Shown here: in pieces, positions 23,244 to 32,416 of the stretch | Layout of the letters: each line of letters starts with the position of its first letter | Numbering within the stretch: position 1 is the stretch's first letter | Source: Pisolithus tinctorius | Lineage: Eukaryota; Basidiomycota; Agaricomycetes; Boletales; Pisolithaceae | Direction of reading: 5' to 3' | DNA length: 64,000 nucleotides | Assembly: GCA_024663395.1 (NCBI GenBank) | Contig: JANFAH010000005.1 | Location: forward strand, 124,001-188,000 | Notes under the pieces: generated by a model | The model's database searches: none | The model's input: the letters and a program-made list of their open reading frames with translations, nothing else | What the model was told of the DNA's origin: nothing | Program-made: the position numbers and the translations under genes

Positions 23244-26200
23244 ATGAGTGAGAATCTAATGCTACCCAACTTCGAAGACAACGTGTACACAAGTCAGTAT
23301 TGCGAAGAGAATATCTACCATCTCGCCCAGCGAATGCTGGCACAGCCGGACAGTGACAGCAGGTGGGATATCAATATTATCTTTGTATCCAATTTATCCA
23401 GGACGGTAACGCATCTCAATCCCGACGACTCTCTCTTGCCACAACTTTACTTACCTCAACAGGTCGCTCTATGGAACCAGCGGATAAGCTCGTCTAGAGA
23501 TACCGCAGTGATATGGGACTACCATGTTGTTCTAACGCTGCGCGGGGCCTTCGCTGTAAATCGAGATGACGAACAAGAAACTTGGATCTATGATCTGGAC
23601 ACTCGCCTTCCCGTGCCATGTCCTTGGGAAGGTACGTATAAACTCGACTGTGAAACGCTTCATCGCCTTCTGGCATGGGCTCAACCCGGATCTTATCTAC
23701 TGTATAGAATACGTGGAGCAAACTTTCCCCGGCCACGCGGACTTGCCAGAACAATTCCAAAGGTACGATCAACTACGGGAAAGCCGATTACCTTATCTCA
23801 GTGGAGACTCATCGTCCTCTGCAGTCTCTTCTATGGCGTAAAATCTGCACATTTATTTTTCGCGGCCGCACCGCCACACCACCGCGCCCATTCGGCCGCG
23901 TCGTTACTTGTCGCGGTCGCACAACCGCACTACCGCGCCCTCTCAACCGCGTCGTTACCTTCCGCAACCACGCCACCGCGCTCATTCGACCGCGTCATTA
24001 CTTTTCGCGGTCGCGCAACCGCACTACCGCGCCCTTTCAGCCGCGTCGTTACCTTCCGCAACCACACCACCGCGCCCTCTCAGCCGCGTCGTTACCCTCC
24101 GCAACCACACCACTCGACCGCATGTCGCTTTATATATATTATATATATATATAATATAACCATACTATGTGTATATTCGTATATGCCTACATAACATAAC
24201 AATCAATCCCTGCGCATTAATGATTGAATTTTGCATGAGGTATATAGAAACAACAATGATTGTATTGGCTAGTAAATTTACCAAGTGGTGGCGAACACGA
24301 ACACGAACATATCAATGAATGGTATCGTAGAAGTTATTCAAATCTCTGACAACTCCAATGAAAAAAAACTTCGCCGTCTCCTCCCGGACAAGCTGCATCC
24401 TTCATCTCCTCCATCAAGGGAGATCGACGAGGTGGAGAGTGAGATCGACGAAGTGAGGGAGACCGACGAGGGGAAGATGGCGGGGAGCGCGAGTCTTCGC
24501 GGTACTTGTCTCGCACGTAGTTGCGACCAAGTTCCCGAGTGTATTCCCCGTCGCGTCCATGTGGCCTGTAGTCGCGCGAGCCGTCCGGGCTCCGAGCCAG
24601 GCCCTGACTGTGACCTTTGCTGTAGTCTCTCCGTGGGGTAGGTGAGCGTCGGGAACGTCGTCGGGATGTCTTGTATTGGTGAACGGTATGGTAGTAGTTG
24701 TCGAATGCTTGTTCAATACACTCCATCCAGACGCGATTAAGCCGACTAAATCGTTCCCCAACAAGGCCGTAGAAGGTGGAGTAAGAGCGCTCTTGCGAGC
24801 AACACTCAATAATCATGTTGATGAGCTCGATCTAACCAACGGTCATGAGTATGATTTTGAAGTAATTAAAATAACGATACTCACCTCTTCTCCTTCCTTC
24901 GACTGGATCTTCAAGAGCTTGTGGACCGCTTCTTCGTAGTTGAGAGCGTTCATGATAGTAAGGTATATCATTCGTCGTAGATTGACCAAGTTCGTCCCCG
25001 TCCGATCCAATATACCTTCTCGTTCTTTGGCCGCCGAAGGGTCAAAATTATGACACAGGAGTGAAAGAGTCGCGTACCTTGCTCTTCTTCCTTGCTTGAC
25101 TCCTCTGGACCAGATTCATCGTCGGAGCCCTCTCCAAGAATCTCAGCTTTTATTGCTTTGTACTTTTCCTCGTTCTCCGTGTAATTGGGGTCGAACTTGA
25201 ATATATCTGCCCGAACGCTTCAAATACTAAAACTGGTAACAAACGACAGAAACTCACTGAGCCCTTCTTGCGCCTGCAACTCCTCTTCCTTTACGAGGTC
25301 CAACCCGTCTGGTATGATTGGGTTGTCCTTGTACTTGTCTTTCTGGACCTGCATAAGCACCTCTATCATATATTGTACGCGATGACTGATGGTCCCCTCG
25401 TTGAGAACATCACGGAAACGGTCGAAAACGAGCGCATTTGCTTTCGGAGAGTTTTCCGCCAGAAACGCGCCGACCTCACGCATGAATCCAACCGCAATCT
25501 CAATCGAGTCGTCCGTTCGGCGCTCAAGGAGGAAGATGAGGGTTTCAAGCGCAATAATCTCATGTGCGACAGCTTGATTGACGAGGTGAGCAATGAAAGT
25601 TGTCGAAGAATGACAAACGGTCTGTCCGGCATGACATCAACGATTCAAAACAGGCGGGAAAGAATTGCGACTTACTTTGTCGTTACGCTTGAACGCACGC
25701 CGAAACTGGCTTATGAGCCGGGTTAAGACGAGCTCTCCTACTTGAGGAAGTTTTGTGTTGATAATGGCCACCAGAGCGGCGAAAACAGGTGTAAAGGGTA
25801 AGCTGGACGCCTGTGCTTTCATGACGCTGCGGGCGAACGGTCCTCGACCTCGTATGAGGTTTTCTGAGAATGGTTCGGGAACGACCTGCTTGATGTCGGC
25901 GACGTTGACTCGGCTAACGATACCGGTGATCGATTTGCGCAGCGCGTCCCAGGATGACTGTAATCTTGACTTGACTAAACGTGGAGATGAAAAGTCGGTG
26001 GCCAGACAAGGATGATTATGTCAGCAACTAGTCGTCCATATGGCTACAGCGGCTCAAAGGTGGTTACTCACTGCTCATGCGCACCGCTCGCCTGGCCACC
26101 GACTTTTCATTTCAGCGTTTATGATAGTAAGATAATCTACTATGATTTTATTTGAAGTAAGTCTCGAGATGCGAGGCGTGGAGGCATTGGAAGGGGGGAG

Positions 26201-29200
26201 GGTAGCACGTGATTAGTAAGCAGCCACCAAGTGCAGATAAGATAGTACGAGGTGTAGTACTTCAGATCGCAATAGCACACTGCAGAATTACATATAATTT
26301 TGGTACTGTCCTCTAGTTAACACACAGGGCTCGAAGAATATGAATTTTTTGTGAAGAAATATGCAGTACTTGGATCACAATCTTGGTTATATGTGTAAAA
26401 TCAGCCTATGTTTTTTTCAGACTTATATAGCGGTAGAACTATTCTAATTTTTATACAAGAACCTGAATCTAATTTACCTGGTTCCGAATCTGCAAAAATA
26501 CTGGCAATCTGACTTGAATTGATTGAGATGTTCAGATTCTAAAATTTAGCCACTACATGTGTGTGATTTTGTTCGTTTAGCCGCGCCCTCAGTTTTAAAA
26601 ACGGCGGTAATTTGAAGGTCTCGAAGCACTATACATTGCGACAAACCCAAGTTACATTATAAGACGCTACATCTCTTTGTACAACGACTACGTAGGTATG
26701 ATTTTGTGGACAAGGCGATCTTTAACGCGAGTAATGAATTGATGAGAATGCGCAAGTGGTTTGTTCAGGTTCATTATATGTGAAAACATATGCCTCTTAC
26801 AATCCACACCGACCCGGCCAAATTGCAATCCTTTGAAGTGATCGATAGCTTCGTCCAAACGCCGCGGGTTCCTTCCATCAAGGAGGAGTCGCCCCATACC
26901 GTTCCACCACACCGCAGCCCAATCCTCGGCACACCCTTTGTGATCCTGACAGCTGCTAGAATGCACAATGGGAGGAAATTCTGCAGCGACCGTGCGGATG
27001 TACTCGTCCAAATGGGACCTGACATAGACATATGCGACGTAAGTATCCATCCCCATCCGGACACGGTGAGACTTCTTAATCTTCGTCAGCGGGACTTCGC
27101 AAAGCCTAGTGAAACCTCTTTCGAAGATGGCCCGAATCTTGTACTCGATGCCTAGATAAACGAGTTCGGAAGGGTGGAAGAAGTATGCTCTCTCGATGAC
27201 GCAAGAGGTGACGAAGCTGAGCATACGGGCGCTGCATTGGAAATGGCGGACGAATTCCAGCAAGTTCTTGAGGTCATCCAAGGAATATTTGGCGGAAGGA
27301 CGGGGACTAGAACGAGCGAATTCAGTAAGGGTCACCATCAGGGGAGTGCTCAGAGACTTACCACATGAACTTGAATTCGACGAACAAATCAAAAGTTTGC
27401 GCAGTCAAATTTTTTCCACCGAGAATAATTGGTTGCCCATCAACCTTCCCCTCCTGGCTGTCTGGCGCGTATTGGCCAAGCGAAAAGACGTCAGCGAAGA
27501 GTTTGGACTCGTTCACCAAGATGTCGTGATTGAGTTTGTACAGCGTATTCTCGACCCGGAAGATGAACGTGCCATTTTCGAAATAAAATTCAGGATGGCG
27601 GGTGACTGTCACTGGCGCTGATTCAGTCATGATTAAGGCGAAACGGCTGATGGAACAGTAAGGGAAATTATATATGTTATTGTTTATTTGTTGCCTTGTG
27701 TTCTCATACGTCCCACGTACTGTTACGTCGCGTTCCGGGGTTTGGGCTTCAAGCTCGAAGACCCATCCCATCGATGGCGACATCGCTTCCCAGTTCCATC
27801 CCTCAGCTGCCCGCAAATACCACACCGTGGCCAGAAAACCTCATCGTGGCGGTCGATTCGCTCTCCGACATTTATCGGCGTGCTTTCCAAGTGTGGACCC
27901 AAGAGGACAACGATCTAATTCGCCTCGAGTGTCATCTCGGCTTTCTGGAAGGAAACGCGATACATCTCCTTACAGCGATTGAAGAAGACCGTGTGGGCGC
28001 TGACCTGTCCGAGTGGCTCTCGGACGCCACTGAGCTAGTTGGGAAGCTGTATGCAGCGATTGCACGCTATCGAGACAGCATGAGGACTTGGTGAGCAAAC
28101 TTAAAAAAATGGTTCTCAACGCTATCAGCCTAACATACACATTCTTCATGCTTAGTGTTGATGAGAACGTAGAAATACCAAAGCCGGTAGCAGAAGTTCA
28201 CACCGGTTTACGAGGACGGCCGAGGAAGGTCATCGACATCGACATTCTCAAGGAGGTCGTTTCAAACTCAAGACACATTCGTTCCACTGAACTCGCGCGC
28301 CTTCTCGGAATCCATCGAAATACTCTGCGCCTTTACATGAGGTGCCACGGCATTGAGCGTACGTACACTGAGATTAGCGATGCGGACCTCGACAATCTCG
28401 TCAAGGAATTTAAGAAGAGACGGCCGGAATCTGGACTTCGTTATATCATTGGGTTCATGCGGGCACAGGGGGTTCGCGTTCAGTATCGCCGTGTAATCCA
28501 GTCGCTTTCTAGGGTGGATCGCCTCGGTCAAGCTTTACGAGACCGCCGTACGAAGACCAGGCGCAAGTATCATGTCAAGCGGCCCAATGCGTTATGGCAC
28601 ATGGACGGTCACCACAAATTGATTCGGTGGGGGATCGTTATCCATGGATTCATCGATGGGTTTTGCCGCACGGTACGTTTATCAGTCGTCTAACTCGCAA
28701 CATTCGTTGATTCATTCTTAGGTTACTGCGATACGTGCTAGCGATAATAATCGGTCGGCGACCGTCCTTCACGTATTTAAACAAGCGATTGAAGAATATA
28801 GTATGCCTTCCCGCGTACGTGGAGACCGCGGTGGTGAGAACCTTGACGTCGCAACCTACGTCATTATGAAGAATGGCCACCACTGAGGCTCGTTTATCTG
28901 GGGAACGTAAGTATATTTTACATTATTTTTGTATTCGTTGTTGCTAATCACACATGAATCTAGATCAACTCGAAATTGTCGTATTGAGCGTTTGTGGGTC
29001 GAAGTCGGATCTCAGTTCGCCAGACGCTGGCGCGCATTCTTCACTCGGCTTGAACGTATTCACTTGCTTGATGTCGACAACGCGTCGCATATCTGGTTAC
29101 TCCATATACTTTTCCTCGACGATATCAATCACGATTGTCAGGTGTTTCGAGAGGAGTGGAATTGCCACCCGATAGGTGGCCCAAGTGCTAACAACAAGAG

Positions 29201-32200
29201 TCCCAAGGTAAGATTTCAGTTTCGTTAGTTTACTACTCTACTCATTCCGTGATATACATATACAAGGATATGCGCCTGTTAGGTCAAATCAAGTTCGGCG
29301 TATACCAAGATCGTGAAGATCGTGAAGAGCTTGAGGGACTTGGCCTCGCTGACGATGAAGTAACGGATACGGCCGATGTGATCGCACGTCAACAGCAAGT
29401 ACATATTAACCATGAAGCCGTGCACGTACCCTCGCTTCGAAATCCGTTTAGGAGTGATGAAGACGAGCTAATCTTTTTCAGTGGTCTTCGTGAGGTAATT
29501 GCTCAGGACATCACACCAGAGAATTTCGGGTTGACGCCAGCGGAGTGGGGCTCGGACGGATATCCGACAATTGAAACTATTCGCATTGGTCGACGTGCGG
29601 CCAAAGACGTAGACATTTCGTTAGCGGACTCAATTTGGTATTCCCGGGCATGTCTATGGTGCCAGGCTCTATCCACGTTGTCATATTACTTACTAAGTCT
29701 TAAACTTTGATCTAGTATGCTGGCACCAATTATAAATTGCACGGTGCTCTGTTCGTCTGTCTTTACGCCCCGTTTGTTCTTGCCCGTATCGATGCCAGCC
29801 AGGGAGGGCCTCTGCCGGGGCGGTGATGGTACTTGCGACTGTGAAGTGTTCTTCCCCCAAAAAGACAACGCCGCCCACTGCTTGGAATGTCTGCATGGGA
29901 TAAGCAAGCATCGCAACGCTGATGGTACCTCGGTTGCCATCCAACCTCACCCTGCCGTATCCGGCTCGTCAAATGTGGCGAGAATATTCGAAGGCCTTGC
30001 TAACAAACGTCCCACCGGCTTGTCTCAGGTTGCTCAACTGGATCCCCGTCGCGAGGCGCTAGCAACGAAAACTTCAAAGCTAGTCCAGAAGGCAACTTCT
30101 ACTACCGAGCGCAAGGCAAGTATTTCCAGTGGTACGTCTGGATCGTTCAGATTAAGTATTCTATTCTAGGTGTCATCTCAGAGGCACGCAAGTAGTCAGA
30201 AATTTCATGTCGGTTCCGTCGCCATCGTAACTTGTGGATTGGATGTAAGTCTGTTTCTTCATTCCAATGTGCAGATTCTTACATCGCAAATCGAAATCAA
30301 GGCTAATGGTCGGTTGCTGAAAGACCCCTTACCCCTACCGCTTGCAGATAGGAAGATATTCATCCAGCAGCTCGAAGATCATGGATGTTACCTGCAACAA
30401 ACGATCGAAATTGACACATCGTGGTCCCATGACGACGTCACCACCCATCTTCGTTCTTGGTTCCCCAAAGTCTTCGAACATTTCGATGCGCGTCGTGAGC
30501 AGGCTAATACCGCTTCCCAGACTCAACCTGACTGGCAACTTCTCGTTCCGAATAATGGGAAACTCGAGCTCTCCACAGCGGTCCGCCCAAACGGTATTGT
30601 TCTTGCTCGTTTCAAGGGACGTCAGAAGGCAAGTATAGCCGATAGTAACTTGTGGTTTGGTACGTCACTACGGCGCGATAGTTGCGATCACTCATATTTT
30701 TTGAACAGTTACCCGAAACCCGGTTCCACTTGCTGTTTTCAACAAGTGGAAAGTTGAGTCGGACATTGTGGGAACGGACATCGAGGCGATGAGTGACGAG
30801 GGGAGTGAAGTGATTGAACTCTCGAGCTCTGTCGCTGAGCTCAACATCAACGCCGTGGCTGAGACAGGTAGCGATTTCCAGCGCTATCATCTTTACTAAC
30901 AGAATTAATGGGTTTTCTTCGAGTAGGCAAGAGGTCTCGCCCGATCACCGTCTTATCCTCCCCCGAGGCGACGGATCGGCGGTCCTTCCGCAAGAAACGC
31001 AAGGATCGTAAGTCATGTGTTCCCAGCTCTATGACGACATGCTAACTGAGCAATATCTACAGTTAACGCAAACGCACTGCCCACCTGGCCTTGTCAACCT
31101 GCGGGGCCCATTTCTGGGCCGGTGATGGTGAAAGAGCTCCTGTCTGACAGCGATGACAACACCCCGCCCAACCCATGGTCCGCTCAATTCGATCAAACGA
31201 CGTTGCTGAAGGATGATGATGTCTCCGATATTGATCTGTGAACTTGCCAACCATTCCCTCTCCCCTCCCCGCTCACTATACGTCTGTCCCTAACAGTAGA
31301 CTGATGTTCGTAATGCTTCATTCAATGTGATTTGTGATTTCCAGCGATAACGTCTGCCCAAACGTGTCAAACGACTAACATTGATATGAGATCACCTTGT
31401 CATCGAAGACGAAGACATTCGTGTTCGCCACCACTTGGTAAATTTACTAGCCAATACAATCATTGTTGTTTCTATATACCTCATGCAAAATTCAATCATT
31501 AATGCGCAGGGATTGATTGTTATGTTATGTAGGCATATACGAATATACACATAGTATGGTTATATTATATATATATAATATATATAAAGCGACATGCGGT
31601 CGAGTGGTGTGGTTGCGGAGGGTAACGACGCGGCTGAGAGGGCGCGGTGGTGTGGTTGCGGAAGGTAACGACGCGGCTGAAAGGGCGCGGTAGTGCGGTT
31701 GCGCGACCGCGAAAAGTAATGACGCGGTCGAATGAGCGCGGTGGCGTGGTTGCGGAAGGTAACGACGCGGTTGAGAGGGCGCGGTAGTGCGGTTGTGCGA
31801 CCGCGACAAGTAACGACGCGGCCGAATGGGCGCGGTGGTGTGGCGGTGCGGCCGCGAAAAATAAATGTGCAGATTTTACGCCATACTCTTCAGGGTCGTT
31901 CCTTGTAAGGTTTACCTGGACAGCTTTGCGTCCGATAGATCGCACATGGTAACGCAAACACTGATCGTCCTTGGTATCCTCACTCTCCAATGAAATTTCT
32001 AGGTCGTTTTCGATCCTTCTCACGGACCCCATTATGTTGCAGTGCCTCCTTCATACCCTTGTATCTGTGGACCCTTGGCAGCTGCGCAGGGTGTCAGCCA
32101 CAATTTGATGAGTGACTTCGTTTGTATGGGTGGCGACGTCAATGGATTTGGCACCGTGCTTGATTTTGCATCATTTAAAGATTGGTGTTCAGGCAGTAAA

Positions 32201-32221
32201 TCAGCACCTAGTAGAGTGTAG
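23244..32221 (+). CDS. NTAQ1: Protein N-terminal glutamine amidohydrolase, split by a transposon inside one intron
   Basis: Deamidates N-terminal Gln to Glu, the first step of the Arg/N-degron pathway. Exons: 23244-23405, 23463-23631, 23708-23762, 31894-31948, 32003-32221. All phases join correctly and give 219 codons, close to the ~205 of the animal enzyme. The catalytic triad of the family is visible: Cys20 in YTSQYCEEN, His75 in VIWDYHVV and Asp100 in WIYDLDT. After the interruption come VVPCKVYLDSFASDRSHM and PPSYPCICG, matching the family C-terminus. The third intron (23763-31893) now contains an 8,054-bp transposon, inserted so that its downstream target-site copy CTCTTC is followed directly by the original acceptor AG. 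All exons and splice sites survive, but correct expression requires removing an intron of about 8.1 kb that holds several other genes, two of them antisense. Confidence 0.92.
23826..23831. other. Target-site duplication, left copy (CTCTTC)
   Basis: Six bases directly before the transposon's TATGGCG terminus. The same six bases follow its ...CGCCATA end at 31886-31891. Removing the element plus one copy restores a normal intron end, ctcttcag. Confidence 0.9.
23832..24301 (+). repeat. Left terminal inverted repeat with subterminal tandem motif
   Basis: Outer part (23868-24120) consists of about six GC-rich units of roughly 47 bp, each containing variants of CCGCGTCGTTACCTTCCGC. The inner part is A+T-rich with a (TA)n run and ends at gcgaacacga. 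The open frames it yields (His/Pro/Arg-rich) are by-products of the repeat. Repeated subterminal motifs are typical transposase-binding sites, so I infer that role. Confidence 0.9.
24334..25957 (-). pseudogene. CWC22: Truncated copy of pre-mRNA splicing factor CWC22, carried by the transposon
   Basis: CWC22 is a spliceosome component that recruits eIF4A3 for exon-junction-complex deposition. Recognised from SSWDALRKSITGIVSRVNV, FSENLIRGRGPFARSVMKAQ, SLPFTPVFAALVAIINTK and FRRAFKRNDK (MIF4G part), HRVQYMIEVLMQVQKDKYKD, then GILDRTGTNLVNLRRMIYL and IIECCSQERSYSTFYGLVGE (start of MA3), and an RS-type tail (RRSPTPRRDY, RSPSLRRSHSPPRRSP). Introns remain in family positions and most exons stay in frame, so this is a DNA-level copy rather than a retrocopy. 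Missing are everything before SSWDAL, a short segment between KEEE and LQAQEG (normally around EQITHQI) and most of MA3, since YYHTVHQYKT runs straight into the RS tail. Stop at 24336-24334. It might still be expressed as a shortened protein if a start is supplied upstream; I could not find one. Confidence 0.87.
25987..26110. repeat. 19-bp perfect inverted repeat at the broken 5' end of CWC22
   Basis: atgaaaagtcggtggccag at 25987-26005 reappears as its exact reverse complement at 26092-26110, with 86 bp between. It lies just outside the point where CWC22 similarity stops. It could form a hairpin, or mark the junction where the gene piece was joined. Confidence 0.85.
26111..26687. other. A+T-rich gap inside the transposon
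   Basis: About 580 bp without a gene, clearly richer in A+T than its surroundings. It separates the CWC22 fragment from the BTB gene. It may contain the BTB 3' end and spacer sequence of the element. Confidence 0.6.
26688..27630 (-). CDS. BTB/POZ-domain protein (transposon cargo)
   Basis: Start ATG 27630, one intron (about 27361-27305), stop 26690-26688; about 295 codons without a frame break. The N-terminal part HPEFYFENGTFIFRVENTLY, LNHDILVNESKLFADVFSL and FVEFKFMW matches the BTB domain of the large basidiomycete BTB family, which mediates dimerisation and often cullin-3 binding. The C-terminal part (LLEFVRHFQCSARMLSFVTS, FHPSELVYLGIEYKIRAIF) is the usual extension in these fungal proteins. 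The start lies 143 bp from the divergently transcribed integrase, so both may share a promoter. Its function in the element is unknown. It could be a captured host gene, since the family is abundant in these genomes. Confidence 0.85.
27774..29710 (+). CDS. DDE (rve-type) integrase/transposase, with in-frame stop
   Basis: Exons 27774-28090, 28156-28672, 28722-28906, 28964-29207, 29267-29710 give 568 codons. An N-terminal helical region is followed by a helix-turn-helix-like part (STELARLLGIHRNTLRLYM) and the catalytic core. The first Asp is in LWHMDGHHKLIRWGIVIHG, the second in VRGDRGGEN, the Glu in NCRIERLWVEVG, with 34 residues between second Asp and Glu. After the core come FREEWNCHPIGGPS and a C-terminal region, PFRSDEDELIFFSGLREVI. 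The codon after MKNGHH (28884-28886) is TGA where CGA (Arg) would continue the family sequence, a C-to-T change that truncates the protein before the catalytic Glu at codon 333. Everything else is in frame, so the loss is recent or the copy is moved by another element's enzyme. Confidence 0.88.
29792..31241 (+). CDS. Transposon accessory protein with Cys-rich N-terminus
   Basis: Likely start ATG 29792 (MPARREGL-like: MPAREGLCRGGDGTCDC), although an in-frame ATG exists at 29717. A C-x-C...C-x-x-C-like cluster (CRGGDGTCDCEVFF, HCLECLHGISKH) suggests a small zinc-binding domain. The middle contains LTSQIEIKANGRLLKDPLPL, FIQQLEDHGCYLQ and HLRSWFPKVFEHF. The C-terminal part is basic (KRSRP, FRKKRKDRK, a plausible nuclear signal) and ends acidic (LLKDDDVSDIDL) at TGA 31239-31241. 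About five short introns are needed; the first may use a GC donor (gcaagt). It follows the integrase by 81 bp on the same strand. I recognise it only as a protein often found beside this integrase type in mushrooms; the function is unknown, and DNA binding is a guess. Confidence 0.7.
31418..31885 (-). repeat. Right terminal inverted repeat
   Basis: Reverse complement of 23832-24301, ending CGCCATA. By eye the only difference from the left TIR is 2 bp in the TA microsatellite near 31570. The right target-site copy CTCTTC follows at 31886-31891. Confidence 0.93.
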
Positions 32222-32416
32222 AAAACTAGTACATATGCCCGCATTATACTACGAGGGTCCCCCTATCCTTTCGTGTGACTGTGACCGTCACCTAAAAATG
32301 CGACGCACAAATGGAAGTATGGACTTGGTCAACCAACCCCGTCCGATTCGTTGGAGCGACCGCCAGACTTGACGCACAACCTGAGTTGCTGGGCGCACCG
32401 TTCGTCAGACAAAAAC

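Larger units (their letters stand above)
23832..31885. mobile_element. 8,054-bp TIR DNA transposon with DDE integrase and cargo genes (IS3EU-like)
   Basis: Bounded by about 470-bp terminal inverted repeats that begin TATGGCGTAAAATCTGC and end with the reverse complement, with a 6-bp target duplication CTCTTC. Content from left to right: left TIR, truncated CWC22 (-), A+T-rich gap, BTB protein (-), DDE integrase (+), Cys-rich accessory protein (+), right TIR. The two TIRs look identical except for a 2-bp difference in an AT microsatellite, so the insertion is recent. A 6-bp duplication, TAY...RTA ends and an rve-type integrase of this family are, as I recall, properties of the eukaryotic IS3EU superfamily; that assignment is from memory and tentative. 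The integrase of this copy has an in-frame stop. It sits in the third intron of NTAQ1. Confidence 0.9.

Noticed and set aside
23801..24159. Overlapping His/Pro/Arg-rich open frames, repeated in reverse at 31525-32032
   Set aside because: They are translations of the repeat array in the transposon's terminal repeats, open in several frames at once because of its periodic GC-rich units; not genes.
23832..31885. Polinton/Maverick, Starship or CACTA identity for the large element
   Set aside because: A 6-bp duplication and long TIRs also fit Polintons, but there is no polymerase B, protease or capsid gene and the ends are not AG/TC. There is no tyrosine recombinase for a Starship and no CACTA terminus.
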